Assembly (NCBI GenBank): GCA_008802785.1
Contig: VUYT01000021.1
Coordinates: forward strand, 186,001 to 250,000
DNA from: Symmetrospora coprosmae
Lineage: Eukaryota > Basidiomycota > Cystobasidiomycetes > Symmetrosporaceae
DNA: 64,000 bases
Direction: 5' to 3'
In this document: positions 1 to 12,605 of the stretch, one piece after another
How positions within the stretch are numbered: the stretch's first letter is position 1
Layout of the letters: each line of letters opens with the position of its first letter
Notes under the pieces: generated by a model
The model's input: only the letters and a program-made list of their open reading frames with translations
What the model was told of the DNA's origin: nothing
Databases searched by the model: none
Position numbers and translations under genes: made by a program

Positions 1-42
1 CTCGAGTCCGCCACTTACCTCGCAAGGATGCCGAGCTGACAG

Positions 43-1142
<1,100 letters not shown>

Positions 1143-2670
1143 GTGGGATGCCGTTGGTCAGCAGCACAATTCCGATCGCCACACCCTCCGACCATTCACG
1201 GCATGCTTACACCGCCATCTCCTTGCGCCATCCGCCTCTCGCTCAACTCCCTTTCGCCCCCTCGTAATATCGGCCCACCTTCATCATCAAATGCCAGGCT
1301 CTGCCTCAATCCCCTCAGTAGTCTTGGCTCCAGCACTCGTCCAAATCTGCCGCTCGTCATCGCCGTCCGTACCTACCTCTCATCGCCAAACATCGGCGGC
1401 AGTATCGCCTTCGCCCCATCCTCCTGTCTGCCTCCACAATTGGCCATCAACCATCATCAGTCACCCGCCTTCTCATGCGGTACATCGCTGCCGTGCGGAC
1501 ACCGTCCTCGCAAGTTAGCGTCTTACAAAACCCCAACTCCGCCCTCGCCCACTGGCCACACAACCGGGCTAGCTCGGCCATCCTTTCACAAGACGCGCCA
1601 GCTGTACCCGATGCGACTTCACATGTCGTTCACCTCTCCACATTACTCTTCACACTTGTCACATGCCTCCTCCTCGCGTTTCCTACCCCGACCCCTTCGC
1701 TCGAATATCCTCCACCTCCCACCTCCCCCATCCTCGTCCCTCCTCTCCCCTGGTCACCTGTGCCTACCTCCAGGGTCGTTTAGAGAGCTCGCTTTCAACA
1801 GGCTTGCTCAGTGTCACAGACCGCGTCGTCTCCATAGCAGCATGTCTTCTGTAGCACGCTCGTGCCGTAGAGATTCGCCTTAGTCGAACGCATAATCTGA
1901 TGCACCACAACCCGCAATAAAGGTGACCATTCGACTCAGATGTCTTCCCGGGTTGCCCCTCGTTGGCAGGTTGTCTTGATGTGACCACACGTTCGAGCTA
2001 GCCACCACTCCGGACGGCCAACGTGGTGGTCCCGTCGTCGGCGAGGTCAGAAGTGCCTCCGCTCACAGGCGTACTCGACTTTCTCCCGCAAGCGGTGTTT
2101 GGACATAGATCGACACCAACGCGTCAATACACCTGCATATCGTCCATTGCGTGCGCATCTGCTGCAAGCTAGTCATGGTATATATCCCTTGTCGCATCGA
2201 TACAGGCGCGAGTCGGACCCTGAGCGGAGACATTGCCGGAACGTGCGCTCTTCGCCCTGAGGTCCAACGAAAAGGCGGCATCTCATCGCAAAGCCAATGA
2301 GATGGTCTTAGCGCCTCAAGGGAACCCCGTACTGACCGCGAGACGTACTGCATGGGACTGAGTACTGTTTACCGCGCTGCCGTCGCTGCTGCCGCCTTGA
2401 CCGTGCGGATGCCCCGAACAGGCAATGACGCGCTGCGAGGAGGGGACCACGGGAGAGATCGAGCGAATGAAGAGCCAAGCGAACGAACGTGTCTGAGCTG
2501 AGAGCCAGCGCGGACAGCAAGCAGCGCCGGGCCCACAGCTGCCTTACTGACGGTGACATCGCAGCAGCTCTTCTCTCTCCTCCGCTCGTCCTTCTTCAGC
2601 GCCTGACTCTTCCGCAAACAAGCGCAGAGACGAGCTCTTCAAGACTCCAGTCTCCACCTCAAGCGAGTAA
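1143..2670. other. Intergenic region, about 1.5 kb
   Basis: Lies between the DHH1 stop and the phosphatase start. Open frames here (for example 1143-1883 on the plus strand) are Pro/Ser-rich with no recognisable domain and look like chance frames in CT-rich 3'-UTR or promoter sequence. I see no RNA gene or repeat. Confidence 0.5.
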
Positions 2671-5600
2671 GATGCTTCGCCGCTCTGTGGCGGCCCTGAC
2701 GGTCGCAACCTGTGCGGCTCACGTCGCAGGACAGACGTTCCAGGTCTGGTCTTGCACCGCTATGCTGCGCTCTGCCATACTGCCCGGGACTGACGGTCGC
2801 TCGTCCTCCTCAATAGCGACTCGGCACGTGCCCAACTGTGCGTGACCGTTCCCCGCCTGGACGAATGGACGAAAGGAAGGGAAGCTGACCATGACCCGCA
2901 TTTGCACAGCTCGGATGCGTCTTCCCTCCTGACCGCACGACCTTCCTCGCGGGTCAAGCCTTCGACATTCGTCTCGAGGTTCACGCGCCCGTCAATGGCT
3001 CAGAGGCCTACACGAATGGCGTGCCGGACGAGAACTTTGTGCTGTACATCCAGAAAGATGGAGGCGAGTTCAAGGACGCCGCCAAGTACTTCGAGCTCGA
3101 GGAGTCACCTGTGGAGCGCTGGAACTTCTCATACTATGAGGATCTTTTCGCCGAGCAGGATGACCAGTCCACGTTCGTCGAGGTCGCCGCCAAGGCTTAT
3201 CGACACATTGCTCTCTACGAGCCTGGAAACTACACGGCCAAGCTGCAGTACTACAATGGCTTCGAGACAATCGCGCACTGGAAGGTTCGCGAGCCGTCTG
3301 GCAAGAGGAAAGGTTCGTATTCGAGGCCCGATTGGATGCTCGCGATACACCATCGCTGATACACTCTCCTACAGCCAAGAATGTCATCTTCTTTGTCGGC
3401 GACGGAATGGCCACGAGCGCAGTCACCGCTGCTCGTCTCATTGTGCGTTCTCGGGTGTTCCCAGGTCAAATGCTCAGCAGCGACAAGTTCGCTGAAAGCC
3501 ATTTGATAGGCTCACAAATCCATCAACGGAGAGTATACTTCGCTCCTGCAGCTGGACGAGATGGAGGCCTTGGGTCACCAAATGACGCACAGCGTTGACA
3601 GTGAGTCTGGCTTCTGAAAGAGAAGCCACTACGAGGAGACCGCTGATTCGGGGATCGTCCCCCTCTCTTTAGGCTTCATCACGGACTCGGCGAACAGCGC
3701 TACCTCGCTATACACCGGTAAGAAGGCCAGCGTCAACGCTCTCAACGTCTACGCCGACTCCAGCCCGGACCCGTTCGACGACCCCAAATTCGAGACAATC
3801 GCCGAGATGGCTCACAGGATTAATTGCCAGAAGATCGGGATTGTCAGCACGGCTTAGTGAGTGGACTTGAAGTTTCATCAGTTGAGCGAGCACGAATGGA
3901 GCTGAAGAGTTTCCTGCGATCAACCAGCATTGCCGACGCTACGCCCGCTGCTCTCACTGCGTAAGTGCATTTGCCCACCCCCATCGTTGCTATTACGGAC
4001 ACATCATGCTGATCAAATTCAACTCGCACACAGCCATACCCGTCGCCGAGCGGACTACCCTGAGATCATCGACTCCTTCCTGAACGGTGTCACCGCCAAT
4101 TACTCGTGGACGCAATTCCCAGGCGTTGACGTGCTCATGGGCGGCGGTGCGGAGAACTTTCAGCCCTGCGAGGATGGCTGCTCCTCCTTCAAAAACCAAG
4201 ACTACTATCAGCTCTTCGCCGAGCGTGGCTACTCGGTCGTCCAGGACAAGGATGAGCTCGATGGCGCCAGCACGAGCGAGAAGCTGCTCGGTATCTTCTC
4301 GACGGGCAACCTCGACAAGTGGCTCGACAGGAACGTCTTCCCTGAAAACACGCGCGGCAACGGCAACAGTCCCAAGAACGACGGCACCGACGCTGACAAC
4401 CAGCCGGGACTCAAGGCTATGACGATGAAGGCCATCGAGGGTGCGGCCAGCCCTTTTGTATTATGGCGACTCGTAGCTAAGCCAAGAGCCCATTTCACAG
4501 TGCTTTCGAACCGAGCCAAGGCGGATGGCGACAAAGGTTTCTTCCTCATGAGCGAAGCTGCAAGCATCGACAAGATGGTGCGTTGCCGATATTCCATGCG
4601 TGCAAACTTACGCTTTAACGCCCGTCTGATCTCTTCTCCCTTGCCTCTTCTGCATTTTCCCTTGGCCTAGTTCGTAAGTTGCTTTGATCTTTTCCTCCTA
4701 TATGAGACCGAGCTCACATTCCTATACCCCCCTACAGCACGCCCTCGACTACGATCGTGCGCTCGCCGAGCTACTCGAGCTCGACGATACTGTCCGTGCC
4801 ACTTTCGCCAAGCTGAAGGAGCTCGGCGAGCTTGAGGACACGCTCGTCGTCGTTACCGCCGATCACTCTCACGGCTTCGACGGTGCGCTGCATTGCCGCA
4901 AGAGATGGACGGCTGGCTAACCCTTTGAATCCTTCCTAGTCTTTGGTTCGGTCGACAAACAGTACCTCGCACAGGCTGATGGCGACAGGGCCAAGCGACA
5001 GGCTATCGGAGTTTACGAGCAGAGTGGCTTGTCGGGATACGTCAGTCGCCGACGTTCAATATCTGCAGCCGGTATACCTCTAGGCCGCTGACTCATCGCT
5101 GCCTCATTCTCTTCTTCAGACGGTCCCCCGAGGCGTCAACCCGAAGAACAACACCGTCGTCATTGGACCTCAGGGACCAGGATTCCCTGTTGAATGGTGA
5201 GCGAGACTAACTTTTTTTAACCATCGCTGCCGCAGTCGACGGGACTAACAAGGGCTCTATTCTTCCATTTACTTCCTGTGCTCAGGGACCCGCGATACGG
5301 TGCGCTCTCTCTGCACGGCTAATAAGTAGCCTAGACTTGCGCTGACATCCCACCTCATTTACCTTGGACATACAAGCCATCGCCCCAGGCTTTGGCGGCA
5401 ATCCGGACCGCCGCGAGAATTGTGCGTGCTTGCACATTCAACCATTACTCTGTCCTATAGCTGACCAAAGAAGCTGCATCTCATCAATTATCTGCTTCCT
5501 CAGATACCGTCCACGCCGATGGCCCGCGCGTGCCCGCCGATGAGATCGAGGGTCTCGACGCTGCAACCGACGGCAACTACGTCAACCCTGAGGATGCGAC

Positions 5601-6022
5601 TAACGGTGAGCACCTCGGTGACGAGGGCTGGAGTGGAGAGCCCGGAATGCGATCCTGATGGTGGCTGATTGTCCCGTCCCCCCGACCGGTACGCCCAGGC
5701 TTTGTCGTCAACGGCACTCTGCCTGTGTCGAACTCGCAAGGCGTCCATAGCTTAGCCGATGTATCAGGCGGGTCCTCTTTGTCTCTGCAACCATATCGAG
5801 CGTCCCTGCTAGCTCGCGAGGCTTGGGGAGCTCGGTCCGGTGGGGGCGGCTAGGGCAGCACACTGACGTCCATTTCCGTACTGCTCCACAGTCTACGCCT
5901 CTGGACCTGGCTCCGAGTATTTCCGTGGCGTGTACGATTCGACGGGCGTCTTCTTCCGCATGGCCGATGCCCTAAACCTCGGCCGGACCAAGAACGTTAC
6001 GGGCGGTGACGAGAAGCACTGA
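2671..6022 (+). CDS. Secreted alkaline phosphatase (PhoA-type superfamily), about 15-16 introns
   Basis: Phosphomonoester hydrolase of the alkaline phosphatase superfamily, probably secreted or vacuolar. It starts with a signal peptide (MLRRSVAALTVATCAAHVAG). A roughly 120-residue N-terminal extension precedes the catalytic domain, which opens with KNVIFFVGDGM (metal-binding Asp). The nucleophile motif is DSANSATSLYTGKK, with Ser as the expected phosphoserine. Later metal ligands are in MSEAASID and VVTADHSHGFD, followed by VYASGPGSEYF near the end. Introns are short and mostly start GTGCG, GTGAG or GTAAG. Between SIDKM and HALDYDRAL two introns (4578-4670 and 4674-4737) flank a single TTC codon, an apparent 3-nt exon. 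The last junction, near 5755-5890, is uncertain: the best in-frame solution adds about 25 unusual residues. Exact substrate is unknown. Confidence 0.9.
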
Positions 6023-6594
6023 GCGCCCAACAGAAGCAAGTGCAGATGAAGAAGAGATGGATTAATACGCCTTGAAGCGTTCAGTGTGGTCCGATGACTG
6101 TTCCATAGTCCGGTTTTTGGTAGATGTTCAAACTGCAATCAAGAAACCATGGCCGTTTCCTGAACGTGAAGTGGCTGTGTGGGAGAGCCAGGGCGTACCT
6201 CGCGGCATCACTCACCGGTGTGTTGCGTTGTGCCAGAGACCGGATAGCTCCCTCTGATCGCCGCGCTCCTGGCGCACGACGTTGCCGGACACATTGTCGA
6301 CGGAAGATGCTGTCACTGCTTCAATAAGCGTTGGGCAGTCTTGTTAAGAATGCATGACCCATCATCAGTGCAGGGAGGAAGGCACACGAGCGTCTTGAGC
6401 TTTGACTCGGGACTCGCACAGACAAAGCGCCAGCTCGAGCCAAAGTGTGCGTGTGCGTGTGCGTGCGTGTGGGGTTACATGCAGAATCGTCTGCGCGTCA
6501 CAGCGACACACGGGAACTACAGGGCGGGCCTAAGATTCACCCTCATCCCTGCTCTCCCTTTTGCGTTACTGCTAGCCTAGCCGGGACATCCTCT
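6023..6594. other. Intergenic region between convergent alkaline phosphatase and RPS15 genes
   Basis: Shared 3' flank. It contains a short GTGTGC-type microsatellite at about 6444-6472. No gene or structured RNA recognised. Confidence 0.5.
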
Positions 6595-7849
6595 CTACTT
6601 GAGGGGGATGAAGCGGGCAGTCGTGGCCCCAAGACCTGCATCAACGAGCATCAGGGTCAAATTTAGAGCGTGTGAGACGGTTAAAGACCAAAGAGGGCTC
6701 ACCAGGTCGGCCGTGCTTGACGGGCTGGTATGACATCGAGAACTCGCCGGTGTAGTGGCCGACCATCTCGGGCTTGACCTCGACCAGGTTGAATTGCTGT
6801 GGGGCGATGAAAAAAGAAGTCAGTATGGTTCTTTCTGCGCATGTGGGCACTGTCAGACTGTGCTGGAGGCTGGCTGAGCTGGACTGGGCAGGTGGTATGG
6901 CATAGGCGAGCAGGGGTGGTTCATGGAGATGGCCCTGCGATCATGCTGCTACGGTGCCTCCAAAAGGATCCGCGAGGGCTCTCCTGCGTAGCATTGCTGC
7001 AGGGCCGGCACTGGCTTCCGCCCAATTTTCTCGTCTACCCTGCGGGGTGAGTGGGTCCCTGCGCATGGTCGAGCCCGGCATTGGTGCGACTGAACTGGAC
7101 GCCGGCAGGAAGGTGCACGCATCCGTGCTGCACTCAGGTGCAGGTGTCCCTGCCTGCATGGCCGAGCGGCAACCTTTGCCCTGTGCAGCCGGTGCTGGCA
7201 GAGCATCCTGCAGGTTTCGCTGCTAATGCCGTCCTGCTGGCAGAGCCCGAGCCGCGCGCCTGCCGGGCGTATGTTGTACTGCCACGGGCTTTGTCGTGTG
7301 TCGTTTCCCCTTTGCGAGCCCTTCTGCGAGATCTGCCCGCTGCCCAGTTGTGCCCATGCTGCTCGCCATGTCCATGCCTGCCATGCCACCGCCTCCATCG
7401 CTGCAACCGCATCCTTAAGCGCCACCAACCTTTCCAGAGTAGACACCGAGCTGCGAGCCAATCATCTCGGGGACGATAATCATGTTTCGGAGGTGCGTCT
7501 TGATTGGCGTTGGCTTCTCATTGGGCAGGGCCTCCTTCTTTGCCTTTCGGAGCTTCTTGATGAGGCCCATTGGCTTGCGGGTGAGTCCACGCTGGAAGCG
7601 GCGGCGTGCGCGTGCGTGGACGAGCTCCATGAACTGCTCATTCGAGAGGTCGAGCAGGTTGCTGAGCTGTGTGCGGTGGGAATGCATGCCAGCCAGCCAG
7701 GTCGGTGTCAGCAACGCCGTCCGTCTCGACAGTCTCGGTCCTTGACCCTTCCCTCTCTTGTGTTGAGGAGGACCCACCTCGACACCCCGGTAGGTGAACT
7801 TCTTGAAGGTTCGTCGCTGACGGGTGGTCTGCTGCTCCTCGTCTGCCAT
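6595..7849 (-). CDS. RPS15: 40S ribosomal protein uS19 (RPS15)
   Basis: Component of the small ribosomal subunit head. Four exons on the minus strand (7778-7849, 7430-7666, 6703-6796, 6595-6635) join to 444 nt, giving 147 aa, the usual family length. Recognisable segments are [32 protein letters not shown], the conserved core [40 protein letters not shown] and the C-terminus RFIPLK. The second intron (6797-7429) is 633 nt, far longer than other introns in the window. It sits head-to-head with RPP2, leaving about 340 bp of shared upstream sequence that could act as a bidirectional ribosomal-protein promoter. Confidence 0.95.
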
Positions 7850-8188
7850 GGTGGATGCTGTTATCGTGTGAATTGTGGTATCGGGGGGCTGAGCAAGGGG
7901 ATTTGCCGTCGTTGTCGTCGTTGCTTGCCCAAGGAAGGCTTCTCCCCGACCCGATCGAGTTCAGCTTGGGGGTGAGGGGCAGGAGCAGGGTGGCAACGGA
8001 TGGGGACAGCAGCCTCTCCCTCTACCACCGTTATCCGTCTATTGCGTCTGGCCTAGCCTTAGTGAGTGTGAGAGCGTGTGTGCATTGGCTGTAGGAGATG
8101 CTGTGCTGTGCTGACCGCCTCTGCCTCCTCCCGCAGAACTGATACATAGCGTATAACCTCACCCCCCTTCACCCTCGCCCACTTCAAA
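7850..8188. promoter_or_regulatory. Shared upstream region of divergent ribosomal genes RPS15 and RPP2
   Basis: About 340 bp separate the RPS15 start (minus strand) from the first coding base of RPP2 (plus strand). The pairing suggests co-regulated ribosomal-protein transcription, but I cannot point to a specific factor site. Inference from gene arrangement. Confidence 0.4.
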
Positions 8189-8899
8189 AGTCAGTCAGGG
8201 CCAGGAAAGCACAGCCGGCCGATGGTATACTGACATTGGACTGCACTGTACTCTAACTCGCACACAGTGCGATACATCGCCGCCTACCTCCTCCTCCAGA
8301 TCGGCGGAAACGCCAGCCCGTCCGAGGCCGACATCAAGACGGTCCTCGAGGCAGCCGGGTGCGTGCATGCCTCTCTGCAGGACGCCAGGGCAGAGGAGGG
8401 AGCATACAGGCAGAGGAGACATGGGCGCTGCGGACAGACCTGGAGATGCGCTCTTAATCTCTCGGCCTATCAATTCCGTAACGCCCTGCTCCTCTCCGCT
8501 AGCCGCACCCTTCTCTGCCAAGGAAGCTCGCCCATCACCAAAGACTGACAACTAGCCTATGACTCCCATTATAGCGTCGACGTCGAGCAGGAGCGTCTCT
8601 CCAAGCTCCTCTCCGAGCTCGAGGGCAAGGACGTTAACGAGCTCATCCAGGAGGGTACCTCCAAGCTCGCCTCCGTCCCCTCCGGCGGTGCTAGCGCCGC
8701 TGCTGCTCCCGCTGCGGGTGGAGCCGCTGCCGCTGCACCGGCTGAAGAGAAGAAGGAGGAGAAAGTGGAAGAGAAGGAGGGTGCGTCGTCTGCGTATTTG
8801 TCGTGTCGCGCTGCCTTCGCGGCGTATCAAGCTGACCAGCCGATCTCATACCACCCCGCAGAGTCCGACGACGACATGGGCTTCGGACTCTTCGACTAA
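8189..8899 (+). CDS. RPP2: 60S acidic ribosomal stalk protein P2
   Basis: Acidic stalk protein that forms P1/P2 dimers on uL10 and recruits elongation factors. Exons 8189, 8268-8358, 8575-8780 and 8862-8899 sum to 336 nt, giving 111 aa as expected. The product begins [14 protein letters not shown], has an Ala-rich hinge, an EEKKEEK-type charged segment and the canonical C-terminus [11 protein letters not shown]. The start codon is inferred to be split: A at 8189, intron 8190-8267 (GTCAGT...CTAAC...CACACAG), then TG at 8268. No in-frame ATG exists between the acceptor and the conserved RYIAAYLLL, so a spliced start is needed. Identification is certain; the exact start is likely. Confidence 0.92.
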
Positions 8900-9430
8900 G
8901 CGATTCGCTTCACAGCGTCTCTCTTACCTCGCCGCCTCCCTGCCTAAAAATCGCAGCTCGGGCAAGGCAGTCGCAGCTTGTTACTCTGTGCTTTCTGTCA
9001 CTGGAGCGGTCCTCCCGCATCGTGTACTTAATGCAGAAAAGTCAGAGGCAACAGTCTGCGTGCTCAGGTTCTGCTCGGCATTAGCGATCAGCGACAGAGC
9101 TTCCACATCCTTTGCCTCTGCCCCGCGTTTGTCCTTCGGAAAACGGCCAAGCTACGAGGGTACACTGCAGCTTACCGCCGCCGCCGCGGGAATGGTTTCA
9201 CGAGAAGGATGATGACCAACAAGGCAGACATGCGGAGCTGCGTATCATCCTGGACTGCTTTGAGTCTTGCGTGCCCGCTAGGCGCCAAGTTAGGCGCGCA
9301 TCTATCACTCTCCGAGAGTGCGCATGGGTAACTTACAGTAGGTGTCTGGTGGCGGCTGGCTGGCTCTTGGGGACGCTCTGGAGTTGCAATAGTCATCCTA
9401 CTTCTCCCCCATCGTACAAGTTGGAGTCTA
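8900..9430. other. Intergenic region between RPP2 and F-box-like gene A
   Basis: About 530 bp containing the RPP2 3' end and the presumed promoter of the next gene. No further gene or repeat seen. Confidence 0.5.
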
Positions 9431-11098
9431 ATGGCTTCTGCACGTACACCCTCGCGCGCTACGACGCAAGGTGATGATGCGCAAGACCCGATGTCACCGG
9501 TCGGCCGCCCGGTGAAACCTTGGGCAAAGACGCTGCTGTCCTTGCCGAGCGAGATGATCCGGCTGGTGGCAGAGCAGCTGGTACACGAAGAGCGTACGTC
9601 GATATCACTACTTCAGTGCCGCTGCTCTCGTTCTGGCGGCTGATGTCCATGTGTAGTCCACACATGCTTGACCATCTGCAAGCAGCTCAGTCCGGTATTC
9701 GAGGAGGTACTCTACATGCACCTCCACGTGGACATTCTCTACTACACGCCCATGTATCAGGGCCAGCGAGCATTCGTAGCCTTTTCTCCGAAAAGCCTGC
9801 TCGACTGCATGCGCTCCGAGCGAGTCGCGTCGCTCGTCGAGCAGCACGCCTCGGGCATCACCGTCGAGTCGATCTTTGGCGACTTTGCGCAGCTCAGCCC
9901 GGAGGCTCTGGCCCAGGCCACGACACAGAAGCGCGTGCTCGGCTTCCTGAAGCGGATCCGGCCACGGAATCTGGAGATCGTCGTCGATGCGCCGCTTGCA
10001 GCGAGCATGGCGCGGTCGCTCGAGGCCATCGATCTTTCTCGTGTGTCCATCTTCGACTTCTCGGACAGCCAAAGGCAGTGGAAAATGGAAGACTACACCC
10101 AGCACGTACAGCGTATCGTCATCGCGGCGGCAGACACCCTGGAAGATCTCATTCTGGATCCAATCGCGACCGAGCACGAGCCAATCTACGATGAGGCCGA
10201 AGCGGCGCATCTGCTCCCGGCCGCATTCCCAAAACTTGGCAGCGCAAGCATCACAACATGGCCTACGCGACGGCGGGATGCTGAGCTGCTCCCGATCGAT
10301 GGCCAGCGCCGAGTGCGTCTCAGCGAGGCCATCATCGAACGCGCGCCACACCTCGAGCACTTCTCGACGGATGCAATTCGACTCGGCTACGACGACACCA
10401 CACCCGAAAATGAGGCCATCTATCGCTCCCCGTGCGAGACCACCCAACGCCTCTTCGCGCGAGAGCTGGCCCGCCAACAGGCATATGCGAGCGACCCGAG
10501 CCCGCTCAATGTGAGCAAGCTCAGATCGCTCAGCCTGGACAGCATCGAGACGGGCCTGTCGTGGCCCGCGCCAAAGCCGTATCCGACACTGGTGTTCCCA
10601 GAGCTAAAGGAGCTCACGGAGATCAAGGGCTTTGCGCTCGCAAAGGTCTACAATGACTGTCTCGATGAACTCCCGCCCAATCTCGAGTTCCTCCATCTCA
10701 TGTTCCTACATCGGCACAAGAGGGAGGATGGCACGGTCATCTTCCCAGCTCTGGACCAGCTCTTTGCGCTCTTGGCGCCCGACAGCAAGTGGATGCCTCG
10801 TCTCCGCCTACTTTTGCTGGACTATAACCTTGGAGGAAAGAGCGGCAAGAGTGAATACCTCACAACGGAATCCACGGAACAGCTGCGCGTCCTCTGTGCT
10901 GCTCGAGGCGTCAAGCTGGAGCTGAATGATCGCAAGTTGGAACTCGGTCCGGGCCACGGCGAGGAGGAGGAAAACTCGGACATCAGTAGTGATGGCGGCG
11001 ACCATACGGGCGACGATGAGGACGGGCCAGAGGCCGAGCAAGAACAGGAACAGGACCAAGAACAAGAACAAGAACAAGACGGAAATACTGTATTATAG
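9431..11098 (+). CDS. F-box-like / leucine-rich family protein, copy A
   Basis: Two exons (9431-9593, 9657-11098) give 534 aa. The N-terminus has an F-box-like segment, LLSLPSEMIRLVAEQLVHEE, interrupted after Glu-Glu by a phase-1 intron. It continues HTCLTICKQLSPVFEEVLY, matching the other copies in this window. The middle is made of irregular Leu-rich strands with family markers such as FLKRIRPRNLEIVV and LPPNLEFLHLMFL. The C-terminal marker is ARGVKLELND, followed by an acidic tail with a Glu-Gln repeat (about residues 505-530). Family knowledge: F-box plus leucine-rich proteins often serve as SCF ubiquitin-ligase adaptors; the substrate is unknown and I infer the fold only from motif pattern. 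This is the most distant copy, about 9 kb from the main cluster, and the frame is intact. Confidence 0.7.
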
Positions 11099-11253
11099 GC
11101 ATGCTCTAGGAGCTTTCGTTTTAAGCATCTGACGATACGAGCCTCGGCGTGCATTAGGAAAACGGGCTAGCTTCACACTCTTGGCAGGCAACTGGTGCGC
11201 GCGGTTGCTGTTGTCATTCCGGTAAGGCGGCAGTCTTCGAGCTACGGTGGACG

Positions 11254-11709
11254 TCAGCCAGCAGCCCGCGCAGTCTGTCGCTGCCGCTGTCGTTCAGCCC
11301 GTTCCGCAGATGTCAATCTGGCTCTGGGCGGAGCGTTGCCCGGTGGCACCCTACCTTCCTGACGCGCTTCTGGACGATACTGACCCTGCGCATACTGTGG
11401 CTGATTCACCGAGTATCCCGCGTAACTCTGAGAACCGCAGGATTGCTGTACTTGCGGCGGCGGCATACCGTAATAAGAGGACAAAACCGGAGATGGCAGC
11501 GCTCGCTGGCTAGAGATCGGTCCTGGAGGAGGGGCTTGGTAGTGGTCGTACTGCAGCTGGGAATGAAGTGGCTGTTGCGGCAGGGTGTGACTGTGGTACG
11601 TAGGAGCAGGCTGATCTCGTTGGCCGTAAGTGGCGGAGGGTTGGGACCTTTGTGCCTTCTTAGCGACGGCAGGACGCTTCGGAGTTACAGACGGAGGCAC
11701 GAGGAGCAT
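11254..11709 (-). CDS. Possible small Pro/Gln/Tyr-rich disordered protein
   Basis: An uninterrupted frame of 151 codons starting at an ATG. The composition is striking: many Gln, Pro, Tyr and Ser residues (YGQRDQPAPTYHSH, QPQYAQGQYRPEAR) with a basic Arg-rich end (AERAERQRQRQTARAAG). No known domain, signal peptide or membrane segment. Two other weak candidates near 55 kb and 57 kb have a similar P/Q-rich body and Arg/Ser-rich tail. It could be a genuine disordered protein, a degenerate fragment of a larger gene, or a chance frame. Function unknown. Confidence 0.3.
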   Translation of the reverse strand: MLLVPPSVTPKRPAVAKKAQRSQPSATYGQRDQPAPTYHSHTLPQQPLHSQLQYDHYQAPPPGPISSQRALPSPVLSSYYGMPPPQVQQSCGSQSYAGYSVNQPQYAQGQYRPEARQEGRVPPGNAPPRARLTSAERAERQRQRQTARAAG

Positions 11710-11789
11710 CGGAAGCTTTTGTCTAGTTAAATTAGCTTATATGTTCATCTACTAGGAATTGATCATTGGTTAAGATACACAAACTTCCC

Positions 11790-12605
11790 TTACTCTTTCT
11801 TCTCCGATGCGCTGCTCTGCCGCACCCATTCCTCAAAGCTCAAAAGCCCAGGATGGATCCTCCTGAGCGCCTCGACATCCTTCCGAGTCGCCTGGTAGCC
11901 GTGATTACGGAAGTATAGCATCATCTGCTTGAAATCGTGCGGAATGATGTAGACGAGCTGGCTTGGGAAGTAGCTGGCGAACCAGGGGATTCTGCCGCCC
12001 TGTGCCGCCGCGTAGGCTCGGCGGGCGTCCTCGAGGTCGTACTCGCCCGCCGTCAGGTCCAGAGTTGCGTTGCGGTACGTGTCGTTTGCTGGCTCCAGCA
12101 AAGCCTTTGCGGCGAAAATGCCAATGTCTGCGCGTGCAATGAACTGGACAGGCTTCCAGCCCGCCAGGGCGAAGAATGCGCCGACCCCGAGGAAGCGTAA
12201 AAAGGACGGGGCAATTGGGAAGTTGTCGTAGAATGCGACAGGTCGCAGGAAAGTGTATGATATGCCAGACGCCTTGATATATTCCTCGATCTGTGGGGGC
12301 TTCACAAACTGCGTTAGTCTGCAACCGAAAGACGCCGAAGAAGGAAACGACGCACGTTGTACTTGGACTTGAAATGAGGCACGCTAGTAGCCGTGTCCGC
12401 GTCTGCGACGCTTGCGAACACAATGTGCTCTACTCCAGTCTTCTTTGCAACGTCTCGTTGCTGCGCTTGAGTCCGACCTCCGGCGGACAGGGACGTGGGA
12501 TCGGCTTTGCCAGCTCTGCGATGAGAGGGGGTTGGAGCCCGAGACCACTCATTGGGAAGGAGAAGAGGTGGATGGAAGTGATGGAGAGGAGGAGTAAATA
12601 TCACG
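11790..12605 (-). pseudogene. NmrA-like / atypical short-chain dehydrogenase remnant, 5' truncated
   Basis: The C-terminal two-thirds of an NmrA-type NAD(P)-binding protein is clear: VEHIVFASVADADTATSVPHF, then across an intron (12309-12355, GTGCGT...CTAACGCAG) to PPQIEEYIKASGISYTFLRP, and IARADIGIFAAKALLEP. The reading ends at 11790 after FEEWVRQSSASEKKE. The N-terminal Rossmann segment with the Gly-x-x-Gly-x-x-Gly loop is not found in any frame between here and the MDH gene, and no in-frame ATG precedes the conserved part. I therefore read it as a truncated, probably non-functional copy. A short functional redox-sensor-like protein is a weaker alternative. Confidence 0.6.

Noticed and set aside
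1143-1883. 246-codon open frame on the plus strand after DHH1
   Set aside because: Pro/Ser-rich with no domain, no conserved start context, and it overlaps other frames of equal quality. Most likely 3'-UTR or intergenic.
7226-7975. 249-codon plus-strand frame across RPS15
   Set aside because: Antisense to RPS15 exons and its long intron; the minus strand carries a full, conserved ribosomal protein.
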